This document shows, in pieces, positions 10,225 through 21,861 of a stretch of DNA of 64,000 bases. The notes under the pieces are model-generated. The model made no database searches and was not told the DNA's origin. It saw nothing but the letters and a program-made list of their open reading frames with translations. Origin of the DNA: Chaetomium olivaceum. Its lineage: Eukaryota; Ascomycota; Sordariomycetes; Sordariales; Chaetomiaceae. The translations under genes and the position numbers were made by a program. Location: NCBI GenBank assembly GCA_039881045.1, contig JAYWVB010000053.1, positions 124,001 to 188,000 on the forward strand, read 5' to 3'. The first letter of the stretch is position 1; the number at the start of each line of letters is the position of its first letter.

Positions 10225-13200
10225 TTTGCGGATTTGGCTGCGGTGTAGGTACTTGAAAAAAGGTGAACCGAGGATTTGGTGAGGCGGCTTGGAGAAGAGA
10301 CAGCGTGAATAAAACAGAGCCAGCTTAAAGGTGAGCCAGTGAGGTCAAGGCGGGGTAAAAGTTTGTGGCCCTTCTTTTAATCATGGACCCCTCGAACAGC
10401 AAAACAAGTGCGACTTGGACTTGTGCAGAATTTTCCTCGGTCCCGCGTTCGCCCTGAAGCCGATTGTATGAGCGAATAAGAAGGTGGTAAACCCAAAAGT
10501 CGGGACCAATGATGCCCAAAAGGTGGAGAGCGGGTGCGCGTGTCTGTGGTGCAAGTTTAAAAGCTACAGAGTCACCTACCTACTGTACCTTACCTGGCGA
10601 GTTGATAGAACCGATCAATCTCATCGTTACCTACTCGGCAGCGACCTCGCTGCATGCCTTCCATACTTCGTACGAAGCCGTTGTAGCTCCTGCAATGTAG
10701 TGTAGTGTAGCTACTACGTAGGGCTGGAGGTTGAAAGACAAGCTCCTGGAATAGGTATGCTCGCGGTCCAAGCACCTTTTCCCGGCTGCCGTGATAAACC
10801 GGTCGGTCCGCCGCGGTCCGGGGACGGACAGCGCCCGGTCGGGTTCCAGAGGGTCGGTGCTTGTGTGAACTAGCGCTGAGGTCAGCGGCCGATCATGCTG
10901 GCGTTACGTTGGAGACGCTGGGAAGTAACCCGCAGGAGCCTGCCAGTCCCGGCGACCAGGGCGATAATTATATTAATTCGATCGATAGGCGACGAATGGA
11001 GCCATTCAAAAACAGGCCACGTTCCATCCGCACGACGAAGTCCGTGGTTTATTACCTACGAGTCTTCCGGAGATTTTCGGCAAGACGGCCATCATACTCG
11101 CGACTTGTCAAGCTTGATGTCTCGCACTGCCGGCTGTCTCCGAGTCAGCGGCCTCATAACTACCTACATGCCACGCGTCACTTTTCGCGTTGAGAGAGAA
11201 CGAGGGCGGGCCTGTCTGCGAGTGTTCAATTTTTTGTGACGAGGAGCTTCATCGATGTCTCCACCATATTTGCAGCTCTAACCTTGCTTGTGGAATGGCG
11301 CGGCGTGAAGCACTGTGTCGATCTATCTTTCCTCTCCGCTTTCTCGCCTCCTCCATGACATCTCGAACGCCAGAGATGCTTCTCGGAGAACCAACCGACA
11401 TCGCGTTAAGTGCGTGTAACTCGATAGTTTCAGCCTTCGGCAATCCCAGAAGTCGATCAATGCCGTTTTGGTAGGGTGGCACGAGGGTCGACTTGCGAGC
11501 CTCGGGGAGAATATGGAAATAAAGTGCAGAGAAAGCAAAAGAGTCTTCCCCGGCTGAATCGAACATCGGGCTGATTGTATGGCGTTACACAACATTTACT
11601 CCGCCGTTCCCGAGAGAGAAGCAAAAAAACCGCGTGGCGATAAGATCAAACTGCAAGACAATTCGAAGCCAATCGCCAGAGAAGAGCCTAAGAAATCGCG
11701 TAGTGTGGATGGAAAGATGGGCCTGTTGAAGAGCGTCGAGAATCTGGGCTTCGGCGAATGCAGGTCTTTTAAGGAAGGGTCCGCGATTGGACGAAGCGAG
11801 ACGTCTTGTCTCTTGTCGGCCTAGTGAAGATGCAAGATCTCCAAGAGCATGGGGGTTTTCCCGGGAATAGGGGTAAAACACGAACGCCGTCGCTCCCAGC
11901 GGCATGGGACTCTATTTTCTCTAATGCCGGAACGAGAGGAGCGGATGAGTCCCCAGGAGTTCAGACAGAGATACATACTGAGGTAGTTAGTTACCCGCAA
12001 TTCTTACCTCTCTCATCCATCGCCCTTCGTCATTATGAGATGCGGCCAAAATGCTGCCATCGTACGTGTAATTACATATTCCGGAAACGCCATTTGAACG
12101 TGTTGAGATTTCCATGTCGCGGAATGACACCAGAGCCAAATGTCCAGGGATTGGGATGCGGAGCTAAAAAAGACTGCGAACCGATGGAACCCTATCATGA
12201 AACTGGAGCTAATTCGGTTATGATCGACCACTTCCGCCGTTGGGGACCCGCGTGGCGGGAGAACCCGAGGGGGCGCGCCTCCAGTTAACCAAGCTGAGAA
12301 GACGCTTCTTCAGTTTGTAAGCCTTGAATCGGCCTCGCACGGTGGCTATGCGGTTCTGCGTAACGGTTTGGGGGCGACCTAATGTACCTACATACACGGC
12401 ACATGTAGATTGGCGGTTGGGACGGGAGACGGGAAATTCACAACTGGAGAAGCTGCACCGAAACGGAAGAAAAGCGTGGACCTGGGGATGGAGAGACACG
12501 GAAAGGAAACGCAGGGTGAGGCGGACCCACCTGCCTCAAGGCACCCATGTTCCTTGGATGCTTGCCGCAGGAAGCCCGCAGGAGGAGCCCCGGTCAAGGG
12601 CTTGAAGAAGCCCATGCAGGACATTGGTTTTGGCGCGCAGCAGAGCAAGAATCGAGAGTCAGAGGGTCGGTTGCACCTGGCCGGCTCTGCGCCCCCGAGC
12701 CACCGTTGTTGACCCGGAGTCCATGTAACCCAGACTTTCCTTCGACCTGTCGAATCTTCCCGTTGTTTGATACTTCTGAGCCGACACGTCTTTTTGTGCT
12801 TCGCCGCCAAATCTCACAAATAGCCAGCCATTTTCCCTCAGCCGTACCGGGCCTAGCATATTCATGCCCTCGCCTCGCTTTCCGGCTCGTCTAATCCCCA
12901 ACACCGCCCACCTCGCCGACCTCGACGACAACCGATTCGAAGCAGCAGCATAAGGACAGGGAAATCATCACTTCCGAATGGAGCAGTAGCGAAGAGGCAT
13001 TGCCCGAAATACCGCAGGCGACATTGCATTGGCACCGTTTGGCCCGTGGCAGACCTTGGCATAGAGTTGAGGTCCATCGAGGTTCCCCCGATAACTGGTA
13101 GTTTGGCTGGTGTCGGGCGTTTCAAAAGTTGCGACAGAGCTCCCCTCAGAGCCCATCTCCTATCGGCTGGCCCCGCCACCACCACAGTTCGCCCACTGAG

Positions 13201-13319
13201 AGCTCCGCACAACGGGCATTAGACGACGTCAGCGACCATCGAAGCTTTCGGATTCCTGACATTTCAACCTGGATACCAATTTGCCCATACCATCGCCATT
13301 TCCGATTTCTGCCGCCACC
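10225..13319. other. Large intergenic / divergent promoter region
   Basis: This 3.1-kb stretch lies between two divergent gene starts. Open frames of 80-160 codons occur on both strands (for example 11249-11566 minus and 11806-12288 plus), but none has a recognisable domain, splice-consistent extension or consistent codon bias. The last ~1 kb probably includes the G-alpha promoter and a long 5' leader. Confidence 0.5.
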
Positions 13320-14635
13320 ATGTGTTTCGGGGGTCGCGAAAAGAATGATGAGACGGGCGTCGCTCGCTCGCGCGAGCTTGATAAGATCATTCGTGCCGAC
13401 GAGAAGCGCATGTCCAAAGAAGTGAAGCTTCTGCTTCTAGGTATGAGCCGGTGTTTCGTGGTGGCGACAGGGCCCAATAAACTAACCTTGTGCTTGCACA
13501 GGAGCTGGAGAGTCCGGAAAGTCGACAGTCCTCAAACAGATGAAGCTCATCTATGCGCAAGGCTTCAGCAAGACGGAGAAAATGGAGTGGAAGCCCGTGG
13601 TGTTCACAAATATTCTCCAGTCGTTTCGCCTAATCTTCGATGCGATGAATGACGCGGGTATTGCGTTCGAAAACCCAGAAAACGAGGCAAGCTACTGCGC
13701 CCTCTGGCACATGGGCCGACCAGCTCTTCCTCGACTGATACTAACTGGGCATCTAACAGAAAAACATGGCCCAAATTATGGTCGACTACGAGATGACGGC
13801 ACACGAACCTTTACCAGAGGAGTACCTGGAACCTGTCAAGAAGCTGGGTGGACGCGGGCATAAAGAAGGCCATGGAAAAGGGCAACGAGTATGCGCTGCA
13901 TGATAACCTGGATTAGTAAGTGACAACAACGTCGTCATGTTGGAGAGAAACGCAGGGACTGACCAGCATCAAGCTTCTGCGATGACGTGGAGCGCATCTG
14001 GGACAAGAACTACGTCCCGACAGATCAGGATCTGCTGCGATCGAGGCTAAGGACAACCGGCATCACCGAGACGGTCTTCGACCTCGGGCAGCTCACATAC
14101 CGGATGTTCGATGTCGGAGGCCAACGGTCAGAACGGAAAAAGTGGATCCACTGCTTCGAGAACGTCAACTCCCTGATGTTCCTCGTGGCTATCTCTGGGT
14201 ACGATCAGTGTTTGGTTGAAGATAAGGACGGGGTGCGTACTCCCCGGTGTTGTCGGCGCGAGAAGAGAAGGCTAACATGGCTTGCTGCAGAACCAAATGA
14301 ACGAGGCCCTGATGCTATGGGAATCCATCGCCAACTCCCACTGGTTCGCCAAGTCGGCGCTCATCCTCTTTCTCAACAAGATGGACCTCTTCAAGGAGAA
14401 GCTGGTCAAGAGCCCGATAACAGACCACGGCTTCACCGACTACCACGGGCCGCCGAACGACTGGGACAAGGCCAGCCAGTACTTTATGGACAAGTTCCGG
14501 GCACTAAACCGAAACCCGGACAAGGAAATTTATGGCCACTTCACGAATGCCACCGACACCAACCTCCTGAAGATCACGATGAGTTCCGTGCAGGACATGA
14601 TCATCCAGCGGAATCTGAAGCAGCTCATTCTGTAA
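13320..14635 (+). CDS. gna-2: G-protein alpha subunit, group II (GNA-2 type)
   Basis: Heterotrimeric G-protein alpha subunit. The start MCFGGR and C-terminus QRNLKQLIL match the Neurospora GNA-2 class rather than GNA-1 or GNA-3. Exons: 13320-13440, 13502-13686, 13760-13915, 13974-14232 and 14291-14635; about 355 aa after frame repair. G1 is GAGESGKST (residues 41-49), switch I includes LRTTGITE, switch II/G3 is DVGGQRSERKKW, G4 is NKMD, and G5 is TNATDT where most G-alphas have TCAT. Intron 2 (13687-13759) is a GC..AG intron with a strong TACTAAC branch. The N-terminus has no Gly2, so N-myristoylation is not expected; Cys2 could be acylated. The frame breaks in exon 3 at 13844-13850 (CTGGGTGG), where homologues read KKLW-VDAG. 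Both flanking frames are strongly conserved, so I treat this as an indel. Confidence 0.9.
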
Positions 14636-17454
14636 GAGGCGATATTTGCACCCACGACCTTCTGTTTTCCTTCCCCGGGGGACGAGCGAACCCCGTCTTG
14701 TAAGCATCCAGTGCGGACTGCTCACCGGGCGGGCACGGCTGCATAAGAAACGCAGCCAGTCCGTTCTCTTTTCTCACATTTCATTTTCTTTTAATCCTGC
14801 TTTTTATGATACCAATAACGTTATGTTACCTTGCATTTCAAAAAGTGGCGCCTTCCCTAACATATGTGACTTGATGATAGGGTCTGATCGCACCGAGAGC
14901 CCGCCCTGCACACACACCCCTCGCCTTCGAGAGGGACCATTCACAGGGATTGATCCCCTGTTCTTGTTCGTTGTATATTATACTAGCGGGCTGGGCAAAA
15001 GTTACCTTACCTTTTTCTTTGCTCTTCTTTTCTGTCTGCCCACTTCGTTTACATCTGTCTATATACCTTAAACCCTTAGTACGGCACTGGTCCTCGACGT
15101 TTCTCAACAAAACCCGGCTATGGACCGCACCGAGGCTGACGAGCCTCCGCTTTGTTATTTCTCCTTCATCATTTTCTGTTGGATTACGGCTGAGTTATAC
15201 GGTTTCTCTTTGCGATATGTGACTGGTCATTTTGGGGTTGGTTGGGGCGAGGGTGGCTGGAGGACAAAAGATGATGTGTGGCATTCGGTGGGCATGAGTG
15301 GTCAGCGGCACTTGGACGCCTCCCCTGCAATATATGAGTGGGGCGCAAAAGGGGGTGGGGACGAACCGTAACGGTTGTCGGCCGTCAACGTTACACATAC
15401 CACCTCCTGTATTGGGGACCTTGTCGGAGGATTCCTGGGCGCCCGGATGGGCCGAGACGAGAGACGATGATGGCGTCACACGCGGCTTGCTGTTGGTTCG
15501 GACGAGCCGCGGCTGGGCATGCGACTGGGGGGGTGAGTGGCTTCTGGGTTTGGGCATTTGGGGCCCACTTCCAGGTTGCCATCACTGCACAGGAGACAAC
15601 GACGTACTTTTATTAAGGTAAAGATGCGGATGAATGGATGGCATGTGGCCTGGTGGCTTCTCGATCAATGTAGATAATCTGTATTGCGGGTTAGAAGAGG
15701 CGAAGGAGCTTCCAGATGAATGAAACTGAGACAAGGCGATTCGCTCGTCCATGACGAAAAGTCCACGCCAGCGGAGTCCGCTGACCACTTGGCAGTTGCT
15801 TTTTGTCTGGTCGTGGGCAAAAGACGGAAATGTTCGTCCTCTGGTGTTGGGAAATTTCCTGAGGCGGATCGGCACACTCGGCCGGCCGCTAGTGCCCCCT
15901 CAACGCTGAGGTGGGAGTTGTGGTGGACCCGGGGCACTGGTTAGTGGCACCGCCCCGGTTCGCGTGGTTCGGTAGTTGGATGCCATTCATGCAACGGGGG
16001 GGGGCAGGAGCTTCTCTTCCGTATCATCAATGATATCAAAACAAGTTTTGGACTGGAGCTATGCCTTTGCTGAGACTATCGTGCGGCCACTCTTCTGTTA
16101 GACCCTGTCTTTGAAAACTTAGTGTACAAGCAACTACAGTAATAAGTCGGCTTCACATGTGGCCATGCCGTCGTGCTACGGGAGCATGGGAGATTCCAGG
16201 ACAACGCTGTGGAACGGCGACTGGACCCATCGTGAGGGTCTGGGCCAGTGCATACCATGGGGGATTCGCCCAGGTGAGGCAGTCTTTTCCGTGCGATCAG
16301 CACCGTTGCTTTTGGGGGCTCCACTTGGTTCTTCTTCCCCAGTGGAAGTGCGGAATGGGGTCGAAAACGGAGCGAACCACCTCACGAGATCTGTCGAAGA
16401 CGGTGAGGCCCATTTTTCTTCTCGCTTTCAGGGTGGAAACGAAAGTCGCATTCGGTGTCGGATGTGTTGCGAATCTCGGGATTGCGTGTTTGTTAGAGGG
16501 TGATGAGTGGACTGTCCTTTTCCCCGGATCGGCTGTTCGGGCTTGCCATATGGCATCCACGTGGTTGTGGGTGGCACTGGGCGGGCTTGATTCCGCTCGC
16601 TGCACAGTGGAATCGGTGGAAATCTTGCACAGCAGAATCCTGTGGTTTGTAAAACGGTTCATCATAATTCGGAGTCGGGACCGAGGGAACAGCACTGTGC
16701 ATGCTGCTGTCTCTGAACACGAGGCGATGTGAGACACTATTTGCAGGATCGGGCGCCATCGGACTCGGAGAGATCACAGCGCCACAAGTGGAGGAGACGA
16801 GGAATTGTTTAAGATGCAGCTGAACCCTTGAAGAGAGGCCTTGGTGCAGTGGGAGGATCCTTCCTTCCACTTCACCCTGCCAACCGTCATGCACACGCTT
16901 CACTGTGCATCGGAACTCAGTTCAGTTCTACACATCACACAGCATTTGAAGGCCCCGTGCATTGGAACATATCCTTTTAATTCGCTATGCATATAGGAAC
17001 TATTGCATCCGATAGTCCCAAAGAGATATTACGTCAAGAAATTCATAGTCTGGTCATGAAATGCTGTAAGTATTTTTTTCTCACAGTATTCTCGTTGTTA
17101 TCACACACTGTGTCTGTAAACAGTCAGAATGGAGGTGCATCAACAACCATCTGTCCCGTCTTGTTCCTGCCAAAATGCGACTTACTCCAGAAAAGCCGGT
17201 TTGCAGCCTTCCATCCAAACTGATAATGATCTGAATTGAATCTATTTGCCCAATTTGAAGTCGTCCAATCAACCAACTCAAACCTCGCCTAGTGTTTGTT
17301 TACACCCCTTCCTTCACTTCTACCCTTCCCAGTTCAACCACCACACCCATGAACTAGAATCTGGAAACCCCGCAGCCCACAACCTAGAGCTTAACCAAGC
17401 CTGGCAACCGTCCACGACTCCAAAGCCACTCCATCAACAAGCCTTCCGCCCACA
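14636..17454. other. Large intergenic region
   Basis: 2.8 kb without a supported gene. The first ~500 bp are T-rich and likely G-alpha 3' UTR. At 16150-16900 open frames of 110-190 codons overlap on both strands, but none resembles a known protein. A nine-to-ten-G run lies near 15998. The last 250 bp upstream of the GH3 gene are C/A-rich, as in fungal leaders. Confidence 0.5.
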
Positions 17455-20416
17455 ATGTCGGCCAACCCATCCTCAAAACCCCTGATGGGGCACAACAACA
17501 ACAACTACAACAACAACACCACCCCACCCTCCACCATCCAGCATCCGCCCCCCCTCCTACACAACCGCCACCGCCGCCGCCGCCACCGCAAAGAGCAGCT
17601 GACAATCAAAGCTCGCGCAGCGCTTCCCCTTCCTCCGCACGAAGCGCGGCATCGCCATCCTGGTCGCCGTTGTCCTCCTCATCGTCGGCGGCGGTCTGGC
17701 CGGGCTGGCGGCGCTGCGCAACCGTGACGGCGGTGGGGGTGGTGGCTCTTCGGGGTGGGCGGGTGATAGCCAGGGGAGGATCACGGATGACGAGTGGTTC
17801 TATGGAAGGTCGCCGGCGGTGTATCCTTCGCGTGAGTTTTTCTTGGGTTTTTCATTTTGTTTGTGCTGTGGATTGGGGACGGGTAGAGAGGTGCTGACAC
17901 GTGGTAGCAAATATCACGGGTGGAGGGAAGTGGGCTGATGCGACGGGGAAGGCGAGGGAGATGGTGGGGAAGATGACGCTTGAGGAGAAGGTGAGTGAAA
18001 CTGGTAAGAAGGGCTGTGAGATTGGTAGGACTGACTGGGGATAGGTGACCTTGACTGCCGGCGCTAGCTCCAACACTAGCTGTCCTGGGTTCATTCCGGC
18101 TGTCCCACGTCTTGGATTCCCTGGCATGTGCCTGGGCGATGCGGGCAATGGACTCCGCGGGACGGACTTCGTCAGTACCTGGCCGAGCGGCATTCATGTC
18201 GGTGCCAGCTGGAACAAGGTGCTCGCTCGCCAGCGAGGGTCCGGGATGGGGGGCGAGTTCAAGACCAAGGGGGTGAATGTGCTGCTTGGCCCTGTCATTG
18301 GGCCTGCCGGCCGCGTTGTGCTAAACGGCAGGAACTGGGAAGGTACGGTTTCACTCCGGATGAGTGTTTGTACGAGACGGGATGTTGACATGAATAGGCT
18401 TCTCGAGCGACCCGTATTTATCAGGGGTGCTGGCCCATGAGACGGTTACGGCAGTGCAAGCAGTTGGGGTTATTACGAGCACCAAGGTGTGTTCCGCCGA
18501 CTGAGATGCCAGAAACCCGCGCTGACATAGTAAAGCACTTTATCGCCAACGAACAGGAGACACACCGGAACCCCTCTGCCGATGTCGAGTCGGTGTCATC
18601 CAACATTGACGACAGGACAATGCACGAATTTTATCTTTGGTAAGCTAGACAAACCTGATCCCGTTGTTTTTTCTTTCTAACATCACATCACAGGCCCTTT
18701 CAGGATGCTATCCGTGCTGGTAGCGGCAATATCATGTGTTCGTACCAACGACTCAACAACTCGTACGGGTGCGCAAACAGCAAAGCGCTCAACGGTCTTC
18801 TCAAGACCGAACTCGGGTTTCAAGGCTGGGTTGTTAGTGATTGGGGTGCCCAGCATGCCGGAACAGCCGCAGCTCTAGCAGGCATGGATGTTGCCATGCC
18901 GAACGGAAATGAGTTCTGGGGTTCGCATCTCGTGGATGCTGTCAACAATGGCTCGGTTGCTGAGACCCGGATAGACGACATGGCGATCAGGTAAGTCACC
19001 GCCCTTCAACCTTCTGACCCCTCAGACTGACAGTGTCAGGACCCTCGCAACCTGGTACCTCATGGGTCAAGACCAGGACTTCCCGCAGCCCGGCGTCGGC
19101 ATGGCCGCAGATCTCACCCTGCCCCACAAAATAGTTGATGCGAGGAACTCAAGCTTCCGGTCAACATTGCTAGATGGTGCAGTTGAAGGTCACGTTCTTG
19201 TCAAGAACATTCGCAACGCACTGCCCCTGAAGGAGCCGAAGATGCTATCCATTTTTGGCTACTCGGCCAAGAACCCCGACCACAACAACCCCATGCCCGG
19301 TCTCTCCCCTTGGCTCTGGGGTGCCGAATCGTTCAACTACACTGAGTTCGCCGGCAGGTTCTTTGGCTCCACTGGAGAATACGGTTCCACGCCCATCGCC
19401 TACAACGGTACCATCTACTCGGGTGGTGGTTCGGGGGCGACCTCACAGTCAACTATGGTCTCGCCCTTCGACGCGCTTGTCCAGCGGGCATATGACGACG
19501 GCACGGCCCTCTTCTGGGACCTGGTCAACGGCACCCCATTCGTCAACCCCATGTCGGACGCCTGCTTAGTCTTTGGTAACGCCTACGCCACCGAGGCCGC
19601 CGACCGTCCGGGCTTGTATGACGAGTACACCGATGAGCTGATCAAGCACGTCGCTGACCGGTGTGCCAACACGGTCGTCGTTCTCCACAACGCAGGTACC
19701 CGGCTAGTGGACCAGTTTGTTGACCATCCCAACGTCACCGCCCTCATCTTCGCCCATCTCCCCGGCGAAGCCTCGGGCCGCGCGGTCGTGTCGTTGCTAT
19801 ATGGCGACTCGAACCCGTCGGGGAAGCTGCCGTATACCGTCGCTAGGAATGAAACCGACTATGCCGTGCTCGGCCCGGATGTGGCGGCACGGGGGGACAT
19901 GTTTGCGCGGTTCCCGCAGAGCAACTTCACCGAGGGCGTGTTCCTCGACTATCGGCATTTCGACGCGAAGAATATCAAGCCGAGGTATGAGTTCGGTTTT
20001 GGGCTGAGTTACACCACATTTGGGTATGACAACCTGGTCGTCGAGAAGGCGGCGAGGGGAAGTTTGGCGAGTACCCCACGGGACCGGTCGTCCAGGGCGG
20101 ACAGGAGGATCTGTGGGATGTGCTGGTCGAGGTTTCGGCCGATGTCACCAACACGGGGAAGGTGGATGGCGCCGAGGTTGCGCAGCTGTATGTGGGGATC
20201 CCGGCCGAGGGCGCGCCGGTGCGGCAGCTGAGAGGGTTTGAGAAACCGTTTCTGAATGCGTCGGCGACCGAGACGGTCCGGTTCGGGCTGACGAGAAGGG
20301 ATCTGAGCGTGTGGGATGTGGTCGCACAGAAGTGGCGGCTTGTTAGGGGGGAGTACAAGGTGGAGGTGGGCGGGAGCAGTCGGGATTTACCTCTGGTTGG
20401 GAAGGTTACGATTTGA
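17455..20416 (+). CDS. GH3 beta-glucosidase with N-terminal membrane anchor
   Basis: Glycoside hydrolase family 3, hydrolysing terminal beta-D-glucosyl residues of cello-oligosaccharides and related glucans. Seven exons: 17455-17831, 17908-17990, 18045-18342, 18398-18486, 18536-18639, 18694-18990 and 19040-20416; ~875 aa. A Pro-rich tail and basic RTKR precede a transmembrane helix (GIAILVAVVLLIVGGG), giving a type II membrane topology. Then come the GH3 N-domain (LGDAGNGLRGTDFV; STKHFIANEQETHR), the nucleophile Asp in VVSDWGAQHAG, the GH3 C-domain (LIFAHLPGEASGRAVVSLLYG) and a fibronectin III-like domain (EVSADVTNTGKVDGAEVAQL). Two frame problems exist. The ATG frame does not match the transmembrane frame, so there is an indel somewhere in 17540-17610, which holds a C7 run. 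One G is also missing from GGGG at 20056-20059 before the FnIII domain. Ends 229 bp from the convergent xylanase gene. Confidence 0.9.
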
Positions 20417-20645
20417 AGGATGACTGGTTGGCGATGGGGTTCGGAGTTGGTTTGGTTTTGTCTTGATTTTATGACGATATGGTGGCCGGAACGGAAGCTT
20501 GCAAGGCATTATGAATATGATATGAATATGAAGGATATATGTACAAAGTTTGTAATTACCCTGCTAACGCGGAATACCCGTACTATTAGCAATGTGATAC
20601 TATCTCACCATTCCCAGTGCTCTTTGGCCAACCCATCACAAAAGC

Positions 20646-21740
20646 TTAAGCCTTCCCCGCTACGCTCCGTCTCCTGCGCTTGCAGCCCGGCTTCTCGCCG
20701 ATCAACTTCTTGAACGTCTCGACCATGCCATCGTACGCCGGGTGCTTGGAGAAGTCCTCGAACCAGAGCAGCGAGGCCTCGTTGCCGGGAAAGACATGGG
20801 GCACCCAGCTGAAGGGGTCGTAGAAGTCCCACAGCGTGATACCGACGCAGGCCTTGACCTTGACGCAGGCGGTGACGACCTTTTGGTAGCACTCCTTCTG
20901 CAACTCGAGCTTGGCGTCGTCGACGGGGGTCTTGATGCGCACGTCCAGCTCGGTAAAAGCGACCTCGTCGACCAGGGCCGCGTAGCCCTCGCTGGTGCGG
21001 ATCAGGTCCTCGGCCGACGGGTGGTTGTCGGCGTGCAGGTGGGCCTGCATGCCCACGCCGTCGATGCGCACGCCGGCGTCCTTGAGCATCTTGACGAGGC
21101 GCACCGCCCCGGCCGTCTTGACCGAGTCCGGCCGCTCGATCCCGTAGTCGTTGTAGAACAGCTTGGCCTCCGGGTCGACCTCGGCGGCCGTCTGGAAGGC
21201 CAGCTTGATGTACTCCTCGCCCAGCACGTTGTAGAAGACGCTCTTGCGGTAGGTGCCGTCCTCGTCCAGCGCCTCGTTGACCACGTCCCACGCGTGGCAC
21301 CGGCCCTTGTAGTAGCCGGCCACGCCGCGGATGTGGCGGGTGATGACGCCGCGGAGCTCCTCGGGCGTCCAGGTGGTCTCCTCGACCCAGGGCGCGAGCT
21401 GGCTGTGCCAGACGAGGGCGTGGCAGCGCAGGAGCTTGCCGCCGCGCTCGGCGAGGTCGGCCACGTAGTCGCCCTCGGTGAAGTTGAAGAGGCGCGGCTG
21501 CGGCTCCGCGAACAGCCACTTCTGCCCGTTGGTCGGCGTCGTCTGCCCGAACTCGGAGCCGTCGTTGAGGATGGCGTCGTACTGCTCGTACGACTCCGGG
21601 TAGGGCGCCCGCTCGCGGAAGCCGGGCGTGTCGGTGGCGGCGCCGAAGTAGCGGAGACCGGCCTTCACGGCGAGGTCGTGGAGCTGGGCCGTCGCCGGGG
21701 CAAGGAGAGTAGAGGCGATGAGGGGGGCTGAGAGTTTCAT
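20646..21740 (-). CDS. GH10 endo-beta-1,4-xylanase
   Basis: Secreted family 10 xylanase cleaving internal beta-1,4-xylosyl bonds of xylan. Single exon, 364 aa, frame intact. Residues 1-18 (MKLSAPLIASTLLAPATA) are a signal peptide. WHSQLAPWV is the conserved substrate-binding WHSQ segment. Glu156 in WDVVNEAL is the acid/base and Glu264 in FTELDVR the nucleophile. GITLWDFYDPFSW is the late signature. There is no CBM1 cellulose-binding domain and no linker. The protein ends with an unusually basic tail (CKRRRRSVAGKA). The same frame stays open upstream to 22004, but the signal peptide fixes the start at 21740. A TATA-like GTTTATATTC lies 110-120 bp upstream at 21860-21851. Convergent with the GH3 gene. 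Confidence 0.95.
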   Translation of the reverse strand: MKLSAPLIASTLLAPATAQLHDLAVKAGLRYFGAATDTPGFRERAPYPESYEQYDAILNDGSEFGQTTPTNGQKWLFAEPQPRLFNFTEGDYVADLAERGGKLLRCHALVWHSQLAPWVEETTWTPEELRGVITRHIRGVAGYYKGRCHAWDVVNEALDEDGTYRKSVFYNVLGEEYIKLAFQTAAEVDPEAKLFYNDYGIERPDSVKTAGAVRLVKMLKDAGVRIDGVGMQAHLHADNHPSAEDLIRTSEGYAALVDEVAFTELDVRIKTPVDDAKLELQKECYQKVVTACVKVKACVGITLWDFYDPFSWVPHVFPGNEASLLWFEDFSKHPAYDGMVETFKKLIGEKPGCKRRRRSVAGKA

Positions 21741-21848
21741 GGTGGGCGGTTGGAGGTGGGGGGCAACCTGGGGATGGGGGGGGAGGTGGTGAAGAGGGAG
21801 GAGGGAGGTGGGAAGGGATGGTAATCTCGGGGGTAGGAAGGCTGAGGA

Positions 21849-21861
21849 CTGAATATAAACA
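21849..21861 (-). promoter_or_regulatory. TATA-like box of the xylanase gene
   Basis: On the minus strand GTTTATATTCAG sits about 110 bp upstream of the xylanase ATG, a normal distance for a fungal core promoter. I saw no clear XlnR site (GGCTAAA) within 1 kb. Confidence 0.4.

Noticed and set aside
11249..11824. Two adjacent small open frames (105 codons minus, 81 codons plus)
   Set aside because: Acceptable composition but no recognised motif, promoter or conserved partner; insufficient evidence for a gene.
16150..16903. Overlapping open frames of 114-191 codons on both strands
   Set aside because: Composition looks random (Trp/Cys/Arg-rich), the frames overlap on opposite strands, and no domain or splice extension was found.
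20742..21731. 329-codon open frame antisense to the GH10 xylanase
   Set aside because: It is the complement of a clearly real GC-rich coding exon; long antisense frames are expected there.
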